In this document: one piece after another, positions 43,425 to 52,035 of the stretch | Numbering within the stretch: position 1 is the stretch's first letter | How the letters are laid out: each line of letters begins with the position of its first letter | Origin: Streptomyces sp. F001 | Lineage (GTDB): Bacteria > Actinomycetota > Actinomycetes > Streptomycetales > Streptomycetaceae | Length of the DNA: 64,000 nt | Assembly: GCF_004187715.1 (NCBI RefSeq) | Contig: NZ_QZWF01000003.1 | Location: 310,001 to 374,000 of the forward strand | Direction of reading: 5' to 3' | The notes under the pieces: generated by a model | The model's database searches: none | What the model was told of the DNA's origin: nothing | Seen by the model: the letters and a program-made list of their open reading frames with translations, nothing else | Made by a program: the position numbers and the translations under genes

Positions 43425-44527
43425 GATGTCGGGCTCGTAGCTGTGATGCTCCACAGTGGGGCCGCGTGCTGCTCAGGTCGGCTGTTAATAAGCAGCTGGC
43501 GCAGGGCCTCGCGCTGAGTGCCGCCCAGGTTCAGTGCCTCTGTGAGGCGGCGGAACGTCGTGTGGGTAACTCCGCGGCTTCGTGCCTCAGCCTCGAACTG
43601 GTCGAGTTGGGACAGCACCGACTCGGCGTCCAGCTTCACCGGCCGCTGCTGCTTGAGCCACAGGGCTTTGTTGCGCTCGTAGTCGATCTCCGAGAAGCCG
43701 CACACTTCGCGGCTGAGGGCCTCGACCTCGTCCAAGGTGGCTGTCGTCATGATCGCGCGGGCCAAGTTGTTGCAGCTCAGCGCCTCGTCCAGGTCGACTT
43801 CGTGGACCGTCGGGCCCTCGTCGGTCAGGCGGATGGGAAGTCCCGCGTCCCGGACCTCGCATGTGCCCCGTACTCCTCGGGCCGTCGCCGCGAGCATTCC
43901 GGTCGCCTCGGAAGGGTGCCACCCCAGGACCGAGCTGACCGGCTCCACATCCTTGGCCGTGAGGGTCTGGACAACCGGACCGAGCATGCCGCGCATGTCC
44001 TCGAGCGGGAGTTCACCGTCCAGGCCCGGCCCTGCGATCAACAGCCGGATGGGCGCGTTCACTTGGCCGCAAGCCGCCAGCGTGAGGGCATCCGCGAGGG
44101 GGCTCTTCAGCGTCGGCTCGTCGCCCCGTGCCAGTACATCGCCTCCCACGTCCAGGAGATCGATCGATTGGGGCTCCAAGTGGCTCACCAGCTCTTCGAG
44201 TTGGCGTGTGATGCCCTCGGCGCCGTGTCGTGGGTCGATCAGCGCGAACGTGTGCGGGAGCTCTGCCGCGAGCCGGGGAAGAGTAGAGCCTGCCGGGGCG
44301 ATCGGGCGGGCCTCCGCCGGCACCTTCCAGACGGCTGGAGTGATTGGTTCGAGGCCGGTGAAGTTCTCGGGCCCTCGGGGGCCCGGTACCGGGTCGATCA
44401 ACAAGCGGTCCCACGCGTACGTGAGGATCACCGCCCGGCCGTTGTCGCCGCCGTACAGGGCGGCGTCAAGCATTGCGGCGGCGACTGCGTCGCCCCCTCC
44501 TCCTGCTGCGACGATCAACCGCGTCAT
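43421..44527 (-). CDS. DUF1152-family protein
   Basis: 368 aa from ATG 44527. N-terminal glycine-rich nucleotide-binding-like loop (MTRLIVAAGGGGDAVAAAML), then LLIDPVPGPRGPENFTGLEP, DLLDVGGDVLARGDEPTLKS and IRLLIAGPGLDGELPLEDM, the DUF1152 pattern. Function unknown; the loop and GGD motif suggest ligand or nucleotide binding. Divergent from the GntR gene over a shared palindromic operator, so probably under its control. Confidence 0.85.
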   Translation of the reverse strand: MTRLIVAAGGGGDAVAAAMLDAALYGGDNGRAVILTYAWDRLLIDPVPGPRGPENFTGLEPITPAVWKVPAEARPIAPAGSTLPRLAAELPHTFALIDPRHGAEGITRQLEELVSHLEPQSIDLLDVGGDVLARGDEPTLKSPLADALTLAACGQVNAPIRLLIAGPGLDGELPLEDMRGMLGPVVQTLTAKDVEPVSSVLGWHPSEATGMLAATARGVRGTCEVRDAGLPIRLTDEGPTVHEVDLDEALSCNNLARAIMTTATLDEVEALSREVCGFSEIDYERNKALWLKQQRPVKLDAESVLSQLDQFEAEARSRGVTHTTFRRLTEALNLGGTQREALRQLLINSRPEQHAAPLWSITATSPTS

Positions 44528-44569
44528 GAGCCCAAGACTACGCGGTCCGGTCTTGACCACTCGCCCTAT

Positions 44570-44592
44570 AGTGGCTAGAGGCCATAGCCACT
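44570..44592. promoter_or_regulatory. Operator between DUF1152 and GntR genes
   Basis: AGTGGCTA (44570-44577) and TAGCCACT (44585-44592), spacer 7 nt. The half-site AGTGGC recurs at 45,410 and 45,434. Confidence 0.7.
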
Positions 44593-44628
44593 TTGCCCGC
44601 CGGGAGCGGCACGGAACGAGGAGGGCGC

Positions 44629-45369
44629 ATGCCCAAGATCGAGGAGGCTCAGCCGAAGTATCTCCAGATCGCGCACTACATCCGCGATCAGATCCTTCGG
44701 GGCGACCTGCGGCCGGGGGATGAAGTCCCCTCGGAGCGGCAACTGGCGGCAGATTGGGGGGTGTCCAGGCCGACGGCGGCTCGTTCGCTGGAGGCGCTGA
44801 GCCATCAGGGGCTGGTCGAGAAGCGGCAGGGGTCGGGCACGTACGTGCGGAGCCTCGAAGTGAACCGGCGTGCACGTGAGTTGTACGGCCGTGCCCGACA
44901 GACGGGGAAGATCTACACGCCCGGCGAGTACGCGGTCATCACGTCGGCCGGCTGGCTGGAGGCGCCGGATCATGTCGCTGAGGCGCTCGGCCTGGTGAAG
45001 GACCGGCGGGCTGTTCACCGGCGACGCGTGACCAACAACCAGGACGGGCCCATCACGCTGTCCATTTCGTGGTTCGCGCCGGATGTCGGGCAGCGGGCGC
45101 CCAAGCTGCTGGAGCCGGAGCGGATCCAAGAGGGCACCCTGATGTACGTCGAGAACATGACTGGGCGTCAGGGGAGCTACGCCGAGGATCGCATGTGTGC
45201 CCGGACGGCGACGGATGAGGAAGCGGCTGACCTGCAACTCGACGCAGGGTCTGCCGTCTTGGTCGTGCATCACGTCGTCTACGACCTCCAGGATCGGCCG
45301 CTGGAGTTCGCTGAGGCCACCTACCCGCCGCACCGTTGGGCGTTCGAGCAGGGCTACCCGCTCTCCTGA
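44629..45369 (+). CDS. GntR-family (HutC/UTRA) regulator
   Basis: 246 aa, ATG 44629 after GAGGAGG. N-terminal winged helix (YLQIAHYIRDQILRGDLRPG, SERQLAADWGVSRPTAARSL, GTYV) and a C-terminal UTRA ligand domain (LMYVENMTGRQGSYAEDRMC). AGTGGC palindromes occur both upstream and just downstream of the gene, so it likely controls itself, the DUF1152 gene and the following genes. In AICEs such regulators respond to an unknown effector and gate transfer or accessory functions. Confidence 0.9.
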   Translation: MPKIEEAQPKYLQIAHYIRDQILRGDLRPGDEVPSERQLAADWGVSRPTAARSLEALSHQGLVEKRQGSGTYVRSLEVNRRARELYGRARQTGKIYTPGEYAVITSAGWLEAPDHVAEALGLVKDRRAVHRRRVTNNQDGPITLSISWFAPDVGQRAPKLLEPERIQEGTLMYVENMTGRQGSYAEDRMCARTATDEEAADLQLDAGSAVLVVHHVVYDLQDRPLEFAEATYPPHRWAFEQGYPLS

Positions 45370-45408
45370 CAGATAGCCAGTCAGTTGAGGCGAACCGCTT
45401 GCGTCGCG

Positions 45409-45450
45409 AAGTGGCTAATGCCACTATCCAGGAAGTGGCTAAGGCCACTT
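45409..45450. promoter_or_regulatory. Pair of GntR-type operators
   Basis: AGTGGC-TAAT-GCCACT (45410-45425) and AAGTGGC-TAAG-GCCACTT (45433-45450), 20-60 nt before the next gene. Same half-site as the operator at 44,570. Confidence 0.75.
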
Positions 45451-45469
45451 CATCGGAAGGGGGCACGGT

Positions 45470-45643
45470 GTGACGAGTCAGCGGCCGGATCAGGGCACGC
45501 ACTTACCTTGCCGGGGTTGCCGTGGGCGCGGATGGAAGCGTGTCGGCTCGCGTACGACCCTGGCGCTTGCCACCGCCGCCGACCGCACCCGTGCCACATC
45601 GAAGCGGCGCTGCCTCGACTGCGACGGCAGTGGCAGAGAGTGA
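45470..45643 (+). CDS. Small zinc-ribbon protein
   Basis: 57 aa, GTG 45470 after GGAAGGGGG. Two DnaJ-type knuckles, CRGCRGRGW and CLDCDGSG, make one likely zinc ribbon (4 Cys) separated by a basic stretch. The stop lies 6 nt before the HATPase start, and the gene follows the GntR operators. A similar CxxCxGxG protein occurs in the second element at 59,794. Role unknown; DNA or RNA binding is possible. Confidence 0.65.
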   Translation: MTSQRPDQGTHLPCRGCRGRGWKRVGSRTTLALATAADRTRATSKRRCLDCDGSGRE

Positions 45644-45649
45644 GCACGG

Positions 45650-46087
45650 ATGGCCTACACGATCGACCGCTATCCCTCCGAGGACTCACCGCGACTCGGC
45701 GCGATGACCCTCCATCCCGTAGCGGAGTCCGTGCCTCGGGCTCGGCGCTGGTTCCGGAAGTTCATCGCTCCGTACAACCCGGCCTGCTCAGTCGACGACT
45801 GTGCGCTGATGATCTCGGAGCTGGTGACCAACGCCATCGCCTACGGCCGGTCCGACGACCCCTGGATGGTTCGAGTGGAGTGGTTCCGCGAGGGGACTTC
45901 ACTCCGGGTCGAGGTGCACAACCCGGGATTCCCGGTGAGCGTCCGGCTGCGGCACCCCGACGCCAACGACGCGCACGGCCGCGGGCTGCTCCTCGTCGAC
46001 TCCATCGCCGACTCCTGGCACCACGGGCCCAGCCGCTTCGGCGGAACGGTGGTCTCCTTCAAGATGGCCGATGCCTGGCCGTCATGA
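45650..46087 (+). CDS. HATPase_c (RsbW-like) ATP-binding protein
   Basis: 145 aa, ATG 45650. An anti-sigma-factor-type HATPase: N-box DCALMISELVTNAIAYGRSD, G1 VEVHNPGFP and G2 DANDAHGRGLLLVDSIADSW. These small Streptomyces proteins resemble RsbW/SpoIIAB Ser kinases, but most are orphans. Operon with the upstream zinc-ribbon gene. Partner sigma or anti-anti-sigma not present nearby. Confidence 0.87.
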   Translation: MAYTIDRYPSEDSPRLGAMTLHPVAESVPRARRWFRKFIAPYNPACSVDDCALMISELVTNAIAYGRSDDPWMVRVEWFREGTSLRVEVHNPGFPVSVRLRHPDANDAHGRGLLLVDSIADSWHHGPSRFGGTVVSFKMADAWPS

Positions 46088-46137
46088 GCGCAATACGCTC
46101 CGCTGGTACTGCGCCGGCGGAATCGTCGCTAGTCTGG

Positions 46138-46158
46138 TTGACCAGTTGACTTGGCCAA
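46138..46158. promoter_or_regulatory. Operator-like repeats upstream of the second GntR gene
   Basis: TTGACCAGTTGACTTGGCCA: direct TTGAC half-sites, 22-42 nt before the start codon. The same TTGAC half-site recurs at 46,954. Confidence 0.5.
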
Positions 46159-46179
46159 TCTCGACAGGCGGCGGCATTC

Positions 46180-46908
46180 ATGGCATATGAAGTGGAGGCA
46201 CCGAAGTACGTTCGCCTCGCTCAGACCATCCAGCGTCGCATCGAGGACGGCACGTACCCGCCCGGCACCCGCGTGCCCAGCGAGAACCAACTGGTTCAAG
46301 CCTTCGGGATGTCCCGCCCGACCGTCGTCCGGGCGCTGGAGCTGCTGAAGCGCGACGGCTGGCTGGAGTCCCGGCAGGGGTACGGCACCATCGTGCGGGG
46401 TCGCCCGGCCGTAGTGGAGCAGAAGGACCGCAGGGGGAGTGAAGCGCTCGCGCGTGACGAGTCGCAAGCTCCAGGGCGGTTGGTCGAGGTCGGCTACGTC
46501 CCTGTTCCGGCGCGAGTCGCCTCGGTGCTTGGGTTGCCCAAGCGGGCCAAGATCCTCATGCGTCGCTTCCTGGTTGAGGAGGACGGCGAACCGGTTGAGC
46601 TGATCTCGTCGTACTTCCCCGCCGGCCTGGTCGAAGGCACCGAGTTGGAGAGTGCCGAAGTGCTGAGCGGCAGCACTCGCGCACACCTGGAGGGGCGGAA
46701 GAAGGTCCGCTTCGACCACGTGACGGAACGGGTCTCGGCCCGGTTGCCCGAGCATGCCGAAGCCGAGTTCCTGGACCTTCCGGACGGCGTTCCCGTCCTC
46801 AGTGTCCTGGTCATTGCGTGCGACGCTTCTGGACAGGCGCTGCAAGTCTCTGACGTGCTGCTTCCTGCCGACCGACAGGAACTGGAAGACACCTACCGCC
46901 TGAACTGA
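46180..46908 (+). CDS. GntR-family regulator, KorSA-like
   Basis: 242 aa. HTH: YVRLAQTIQRRIEDGTYPPG, NQLVQAFGMSRPTVVRALEL, YGTIV; the UTRA domain follows (AKILMRRFLVEEDGEPVELI). Its place directly upstream of the SCO3933-type and TraSA genes matches korSA of pSAM2, which represses transfer and replication functions. TTGAC-type palindromes flank it on both sides, in keeping with autoregulation and control of the tra operon. Confidence 0.87.
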   Translation: MAYEVEAPKYVRLAQTIQRRIEDGTYPPGTRVPSENQLVQAFGMSRPTVVRALELLKRDGWLESRQGYGTIVRGRPAVVEQKDRRGSEALARDESQAPGRLVEVGYVPVPARVASVLGLPKRAKILMRRFLVEEDGEPVELISSYFPAGLVEGTELESAEVLSGSTRAHLEGRKKVRFDHVTERVSARLPEHAEAEFLDLPDGVPVLSVLVIACDASGQALQVSDVLLPADRQELEDTYRLN

Positions 46909-46953
46909 GCCCGTTCCACGGTCAGTTGCTCTCGATTCCCATCCGGTTCGCGC

Positions 46954-47019
46954 TTGACAAGTCAACCTGGCATCTCTAGCTTCGAACTTGCTAAGTCAAC
47001 TTGTCAGGTGGCAAGTTGA
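46954..47019. promoter_or_regulatory. Operator cluster before the transfer operon
   Basis: TTGACAAGTCAA (46954-46965), then GTCAACTTGTC (46995-47005) and AAGTTGA (47013-47019), all within 90 nt of the start of the SCO3933-type gene. Confidence 0.6.
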
Positions 47020-47040
47020 TCGACTCAGAAGGAGAAATCT

Positions 47041-47391
47041 GTGCGTGTGATCCGCGTTGACGCCTCGACCGCCACGATCCTGCTCACCGAAGCCCCGGCG
47101 CCGAAGGTGCGCGACCGGCAGACCGGCGAGATTGCCAAGGACGCAGTGAGCGGTGAGGCGCTGATGACCGTCGGCGTCGTCTACATCGACGAGGGCGAGT
47201 CGTCGCTGATCCAGGTCACCATCCCCGAGAGCGGTGTGACGGACGGCCTGGCCGTTGGCGCCCCGGTTTCGCTGCCCGGTCTCGTCGCCCGGCCCTGGCA
47301 GAGCGTGTTCAACGGCCAGCAGCGGCACGGCATCGCCTACCGGGCCACCGCCATTGCACCCGGCGCCTTCTCGATGGACCAGGCGGGCTGA
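47041..47391 (+). CDS. SCO3933-family regulatory protein
   Basis: 116 aa from GTG 47041, with AGAAGGAG 6 nt upstream. Family features: VIRVDASTATILLTEAPAPK, DRQTGEIAKDAVSGEALMTV and AVGAPVSLPGLVARPWQS. It is a beta-rich small protein found in nearly all AICEs between the KorSA-like regulator and TraSA; the exact role is not settled. First gene of the long transfer operon. Confidence 0.87.
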   Translation: MRVIRVDASTATILLTEAPAPKVRDRQTGEIAKDAVSGEALMTVGVVYIDEGESSLIQVTIPESGVTDGLAVGAPVSLPGLVARPWQSVFNGQQRHGIAYRATAIAPGAFSMDQAG

Positions 47392-47396
47392 TCGTC

Positions 47397-48770
47397 GTGG
47401 CGGACCTGGTGACGTGGGCCGAGCTGGGCGGGTCGCTCGCTGCGATAGGCGGTGCAGCCTACGCCCGGCACGCCCACCCGGCGGCGTACTGGTCGACGGT
47501 GGGGTTACCGGTCTCGGTGGCTCGGCTGCTGGCCTCGTACTCCTCGACCATGGACGCATGCGGCCTGACGGTCGAACCGTCCCGGTGGCAGGCCCTGGCC
47601 GTCAAGGCAACCACTCGCCGTGAGGTCCGACCGGTACCCCCGCGCCGGGGCATGATCCGGCCCACCTCGACCGGCCTGCGGCTCCGTCTGCGGCTGGCTC
47701 CTGGGCAGGAACCGGCGGACGTGGCGGCCTCGGCCGAACGGCTGCGGCACGCCTGGGGCGTTCACGCCGTGTATGTGCGGGACGTCAAGCCCGGAGTCGT
47801 GGAACTGCGGCTCATCGGCTACGACGTTCTGCGGAAGGTGCGGATGCCTCGCCGGATCGACGTCGGTCCGCTTCAGGTGCCGGTGGCTCTGCGGGAAGAC
47901 GCGACTGCCTTCGTGCGCGACTACCGGGCCGTACCGCATGAACTCGTGCTCGGCGCCACGCTGTCCGGCAAGTCCATGTACCTGCGGTGTCTGCTGGCTG
48001 GGCTGGCCCCTCAGCCGGTGGTTCTCGTGGGAATCGACTGCAAGCGCGGGGTGGAACTGGCGCCGTTCACGTCCCGGCTCTCGGCGCTGGCGACCGAGCC
48101 TGAGCAGGCGGCCGAGCTGCTGCCCGTGCTCGTCAAGGAAATGGAGGATCGATACGACCTGATCAAGGCCCGGCAGGGTCTCGCCCCGGACGCCCTCGAG
48201 GAGGGGATCACCTCGGACATCTGGGGCCTGCCGGAGGACGAACGCCCGGCTCCCATCGTGTTGTTCATCGACGAAGTGGCCGAACTCTTCCTCGTGGCCA
48301 CGAAGAAGGAGGAGGAGCGGCGCGACGAGATGGTCACCCAGCTGATCCGCCTCGCCCAGCTCGGTCGCGCGGCCGGCATCTACCTGGAGGTCTGCGGGCA
48401 GCGCTTCGGGGCCGAACTGGGCAAGGGCGCAACCATGCTGCGGGCACAGTTGACCGGCCGGGTCTGCCACCGCGTGAACGACGAAGCCTCCGCCAAGATG
48501 GCGCTCGGCGACATCGCCCCCGAAGCCGTCATGGCCGCCTGCGCCATCGCCGCCGAGCGGCCGGGAGTCGCCGTGGTCGGCGATACCTCCGGCGGCTGGT
48601 CCCGTATCCGTACCCCGCACCTGTCCCTCGCCGACGCTGCGGCCACCTGCCGCGCCATGGCTGATCTCGCCCCGGACGTCCCGGCGCTCTCGCCGTTCCG
48701 GCCGTACGTCCCGCCCGTGCCGGTGAAGGAGTCCGGCCACGTGGCCACTCCTCAGCCGGTCACCGAGTAG
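47397..48770 (+). CDS. traSA: TraSA-like FtsK/SpoIIIE conjugal DNA translocase
   Basis: 457 aa, GTG 47397, 5 nt after the preceding gene. Walker A GATLSGKS (186-193) and Walker B PIVLFIDEVAEL (~283-294), then the FtsK-like ARAAGIYLEVCGQRFGAELG and TGRVCHRVNDEASAKMALGD. The N-terminal TM segments are weak or absent. Streptomyces TraSA/TraB hexamers pump double-stranded DNA between mycelia without relaxase. A single protein suffices for transfer; the downstream Spd genes help spread. Confidence 0.9.
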   Translation: MADLVTWAELGGSLAAIGGAAYARHAHPAAYWSTVGLPVSVARLLASYSSTMDACGLTVEPSRWQALAVKATTRREVRPVPPRRGMIRPTSTGLRLRLRLAPGQEPADVAASAERLRHAWGVHAVYVRDVKPGVVELRLIGYDVLRKVRMPRRIDVGPLQVPVALREDATAFVRDYRAVPHELVLGATLSGKSMYLRCLLAGLAPQPVVLVGIDCKRGVELAPFTSRLSALATEPEQAAELLPVLVKEMEDRYDLIKARQGLAPDALEEGITSDIWGLPEDERPAPIVLFIDEVAELFLVATKKEEERRDEMVTQLIRLAQLGRAAGIYLEVCGQRFGAELGKGATMLRAQLTGRVCHRVNDEASAKMALGDIAPEAVMAACAIAAERPGVAVVGDTSGGWSRIRTPHLSLADAAATCRAMADLAPDVPALSPFRPYVPPVPVKESGHVATPQPVTE

Positions 48771-48851
48771 CCCACCCCGCTCCAACGGTCGGCGCGGCCG
48801 TCCCGCGCCAAGTCCCTACCCCACCCATGCCCGGAACTGGAAGGAGTCGCC

Positions 48852-49508
48852 GTGCGCGCCCTGCCCGTCCGCGTGGACGCCGTACTCGTCCAAGCACTGA
48901 TCGCCGCCGCGCTGTCCTTCGCTCACCTGCATGACCTGGCGCTGGCCGCCGGACAGGACGGCTGGAAGGCGTAGGCCTATCCGGTCTCCGTCGACCTGCT
49001 GTTGGTGGCGGCCTGGCGGCGGCTCCGCTCCGGTGAGGCGAAAGCGGCCGGGTGGTGCTGGTTCCTCGTCGCGCTGACCGCGTCCCTCGGTGCCAACGTC
49101 GCCACCGCCGGACTGCTCGACCTGGACGACGTACCGGCCTGGCTCCGCATCCTCGTAGCGGGCTGGCCCGCGGTCGCCTTCCTGGGCGGCACCCTGCTCG
49201 CCCACGGAGCACCGAAGCCGACCGAGGCTCCGGCGACGGCATCCAAACCGCCCTCGACGGTCGCAGCGCCGGAACCTACCGCCGCAGAAGCCGAACCGCC
49301 CCCGGCGGCGTCCGAACTGCCCGATGCCGAAACAGAGTCGGCTCCGGCCTCGCCTTCCCCAGTGCCGCCCGCCCTTGTCGCTCTCGCCCGGAAGGTCGCC
49401 GACGAACACCGCGCCCGGACCGGAACGCCCATCGACACTTCGACGCTTCGCGCACGGCTCGGCGTCCCGATGCCGCTCGCCGAAGCCATCGCCACCCAAC
49501 TCACCTGA
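48852..49508 (+). pseudogene. DUF2637 (SpdA-like) membrane protein with in-frame amber stop
   Basis: GTG 48852 after AAGGAG. Codon 41 is TAG (48972-48974): GQDGWKA-stop-AYPVSVDLLLVAAWR. Family members usually have Trp here (TGG), so this is one base change. The frame continues open for 177 more codons with TM segments (WCWFLVALTASLGANVATAG, VAFLGGTLL) and a Pro/Ala-rich tail. DUF2637 proteins act with TraSA in intramycelial spread of AICEs. The downstream genes keep their own starts. Confidence 0.85.
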
Positions 49509-49527
49509 TCCCGGAGGACTTTCACCC

Positions 49528-49719
49528 GTGCGCCCGTCCACGCTCCGCGCGCTCAAGCGCGCTGCCGAGCTGACCCGACAAAACCGCCTGACCGAAGCCG
49601 TGCTGATCGCCGAGCCGGTGATCCTCGCCGCCGACAGCTACGAGGGCGACGAGATCTTGCGCTGGCTTGCCAACCACGTCACCGACTTCACCGGCGAGAC
49701 CGAAAAGGAGACCCCCTGA
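49528..49719 (+). CDS. Small AICE protein, hypothetical
   Basis: 63 aa, GTG 49528 after CGGAGGA. RPSTLRALKRAAELTRQNRL, ADSYEGDEILRWLANHVTDF: helical and soluble. Its stop overlaps the next start (TGATG). Part of the Spd-region operon; no known activity. Confidence 0.65.
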   Translation: MRPSTLRALKRAAELTRQNRLTEAVLIAEPVILAADSYEGDEILRWLANHVTDFTGETEKETP

Positions 49720-49910
49720 TGCCCGCCAACCGCCGCTTCCGCCGCGTCGTCCGCATCGGCCCCGTGCAGGTCGGCACCTACTACGACGGCCGGGGCCGCG
49801 AGAAGCACACCGCCGCCTGCACCGCCCCGCGCTGCGGCTTCTCCACGGACTACGACAGCCGGGCCGCTGCCGAGCTGGCTGCCCGCACCCACCGTTGCCC
49901 CGCCCGCTGA
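49719..49910 (+). CDS. Mobile element transfer protein (small, conserved in AICEs)
   Basis: 63 aa. RRVVRIGPVQVGTYYDGRG, CTAPRCGFSTDYDSRAAAEL, THRCPAR: two or three Cys and His suggest a small metal-binding fold. I recall this sequence type being annotated as mobile element transfer protein in Streptomyces. Operon member, coupled to the preceding gene. Confidence 0.7.
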   Translation: MPANRRFRRVVRIGPVQVGTYYDGRGREKHTAACTAPRCGFSTDYDSRAAAELAARTHRCPAR

Positions 49911-49919
49911 GGAGGCCCC

Positions 49920-50114
49920 GTGACCGTCTCACTCCCGCTCGTCTTCGTCTTGGGCGTCATCGCCTGGGCCGCGATCAAGTTTCTCGGCGTCCGTCTCTGG
50001 GTCGCCGTCGTGATCGCTCTGTTCGGCTTCTGGCTCTCGCACACCTTCCTCGCCCCGGCCATCGAGTCCGGCACCCGCTCCGGGGTCGACGTCGTCAACG
50101 GCACCCACGAATGA
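49920..50114 (+). CDS. Small membrane protein of the spread region
   Basis: 64 aa, GTG 49920, AGGAGG 5 nt before. Two TM helices (LPLVFVLGVIAWAAIKFLG, LWVAVVIALFGFWLSHTFL) and a polar tail. Similar short Spd-type proteins are thought to help plasmid spread through septa. The exact homology is not clear. Confidence 0.65.
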   Translation: MTVSLPLVFVLGVIAWAAIKFLGVRLWVAVVIALFGFWLSHTFLAPAIESGTRSGVDVVNGTHE

Positions 50115-50140
50115 CACCCCGACCGACAAGGAGTCCCGCG

Positions 50141-50398
50141 ATGTTCCGCCCCAAGCTGCCCGACACCCCGCACGTCCCGAGCATCACCACGCACATCCCG
50201 CAGGACCACGCCCCGGCCCCCTCCGCCGGCCGCCCGGTCACCCCGTTCGTGGGGGTCGGTGTCGGCGCAATCGCCGCCGTGGTTGTCGTCGGCGTCGTGC
50301 TCACCGCACTCCTGGCCGCCGTCGCCGTCTCGGCCGTCTCCGTGGCCATCGCCACCGTGGTCCTGCGCTCCCTCGTCAGCAGCACGAACAAGCGCTGA
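50141..50398 (+). CDS. SpdD-like spread protein
   Basis: 85 aa, ATG 50141 after AAGGAG. A Pro/His-rich N-terminus (FRPKLPDTPHVPSITTHIPQ), one long hydrophobic stretch of ~45 residues (VGAIAAVVVVGVVLTALLAA) and a basic end. It resembles SpdD of Streptomyces conjugative elements. Membrane-bound; acts in intramycelial spread by family knowledge. Confidence 0.7.
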   Translation: MFRPKLPDTPHVPSITTHIPQDHAPAPSAGRPVTPFVGVGVGAIAAVVVVGVVLTALLAAVAVSAVSVAIATVVLRSLVSSTNKR

Positions 50399-50551
50399 CC
50401 GGCCGCCGGGGCGGCAACAACGCCGCCAAGCATCCCGCCGCCCCGGGGCCGTCCCTCCCAACCGCCGAAACAGCCGAAAGGAAGACTCATCATCACCCGG
50501 CAGACTCCGCCCCCGCTGGCGGAACTCTCCACACTGGCCTCCCTCGGCACC

Positions 50552-51832
50552 ATGCCCGAGCTGGCCCGCCAACTCTCCACCCTGGGCGGCTGCACCCGCC
50601 CCGTACGCCTCGACGGCCACCGCACCGAACACGCCGTCGACACCACGACCGGCGAGATCGGCCGAGTCCTGCACCACCTCGACTCCACCGCCCTCCCCGC
50701 CGGTCAACTCCTCGTCCGCTGCAACAACCGCCGCGCCACCCGCTGCGCGGCCTGCGCCGAGACCTACCGCCGCGACACCTACCACCTGATCACCGCCGGA
50801 CTGCGCGGCGGCAAGGGCACGCCCGAACAGGTCGCCGTCCACCCTCGCGTGTTCGCCACCTTCACGGCTCCCAGCTTCGGCCCGGTCCACAACCGCCCTT
50901 CCAGCGGACGGCCCTGCCGCTGCGGCGTCCGGCACGACGACACAGACCAGGTCCTCGGCACGCCCCTCGACCCGGACACCTACGACTACGAAGCAGCCGT
51001 GCTCTGGAACGCCCACGCTGGGGCCCTCTGGCGGCGCTTCTCCATCTACCTGCGCCGGGAGGTCGCCAAGCGCGCCGGTCTCACTCAGCGTGCCTTCCGC
51101 GACCATGCCCGGATCTCCTTCGCCAAGGTGGCCGAGTACCAGAAGCGAGGCGCCGTCCACTTCCACGCGGTCATCCGCCTCGACGGCCCCGAGGGCGGCG
51201 ACACGGCTCCTCCTGCCTGGGCAACGGCCGAGCTGCTGACTGACGCCATTCGCGCCGCCACCACCGCCGCACGCGTCAGCGGACCGGAAGTCGACGGCCG
51301 AGCCCACACCTTCACGTTCGGTCGTCAGCTCGACGTCCGCCCGATCCGATCCGCCGACTTCGACGACGGCCAGGAGCTAACCGAGCGGGCCGTCGCCGCG
51401 TACATCGCCAAGTACGCCACCAAAGGCGCCGAAACAGCGACCGGCACCCTGGACCGGCCGATCCGCTTCCTCGCCGAGCTGGCCGGGGCCCGGATCACCG
51501 ACCACGCCCGGCGAATGATCCGCACCGCCTGGACCCTCGGCGCGCGCCCCCAGCTGGCAGAGCTCCGGCTTCGCGCGTGGGCCCACATGCTCGGCTTCCG
51601 CGGCCACTTCTCCACCAAGTCCCGCCGCTACTCCACCACCCTCGGCGCCCTCCGCGACGCCCGCGCCGAATGGCGCCGCGCCCAAGCCACCCCGCCCACC
51701 CCGCAGGACGGCGAAACCACCCTCGTCCTCGCTCACTGGGTCTTCGCCGGAACCGGCCTGAGCACCGGTGAGGCCTGGCTCGCCGCATCCCTCGAACCCG
51801 CCCCCGGAACGGAAGGAGAACCGACCCCATGA
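50552..51832 (+). CDS. repSA: RepSA-like HUH replication initiator
   Basis: 426 aa from ATG 50552. In-frame sequence upstream to 50,489 (ITRQTPPPLAELSTLASLG) resembles the family N-terminus. The ribosome site AAAGGAAG stands 4 nt before ATC ATC at 50,489-50,494, so the true start may be ATC or a mutated ATG. Zinc cluster CNNRRATRCAACAETY, HUH motif AVHFHAVIRLDG and catalytic YxxKY in AAYIAKYATKG. It nicks the element for rolling-circle replication after excision. Its stop overlaps xis by ATGA. Confidence 0.88.
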   Translation: MPELARQLSTLGGCTRPVRLDGHRTEHAVDTTTGEIGRVLHHLDSTALPAGQLLVRCNNRRATRCAACAETYRRDTYHLITAGLRGGKGTPEQVAVHPRVFATFTAPSFGPVHNRPSSGRPCRCGVRHDDTDQVLGTPLDPDTYDYEAAVLWNAHAGALWRRFSIYLRREVAKRAGLTQRAFRDHARISFAKVAEYQKRGAVHFHAVIRLDGPEGGDTAPPAWATAELLTDAIRAATTAARVSGPEVDGRAHTFTFGRQLDVRPIRSADFDDGQELTERAVAAYIAKYATKGAETATGTLDRPIRFLAELAGARITDHARRMIRTAWTLGARPQLAELRLRAWAHMLGFRGHFSTKSRRYSTTLGALRDARAEWRRAQATPPTPQDGETTLVLAHWVFAGTGLSTGEAWLAASLEPAPGTEGEPTP

Positions 51833-52035
51833 CCACGGTGGCCGTCACACGCAGGTGGCACACCACGGCCGAGGTCGCCGAGATGCTCGGCTTCGGCCTG
51901 TCCAAGACCAAAGCCCTCGTCCTGAGCGGCGAGATCCGTTCCGTAAAAGTGGGCCGCAACCGCCGCATCCTCCCGGAGTGGATCGACGAGTACGTGAACC
52001 GATGCGTCTCCGAGGCTGAGGAGTGGGCGGCATGA
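51829..52035 (+). CDS. xis: Excisionase (Xis), MerR-like HTH
   Basis: 68 aa. HTH_17-type: HTTAEVAEMLGFGLSKTKAL, EIRSVKVGRNRRILPEWIDE. It bends the att DNA and drives excision with Int. Couples to repSA upstream and int downstream through ATGA overlaps, so replication, excision and integration are made together. Confidence 0.88.
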   Translation: MTTVAVTRRWHTTAEVAEMLGFGLSKTKALVLSGEIRSVKVGRNRRILPEWIDEYVNRCVSEAEEWAA

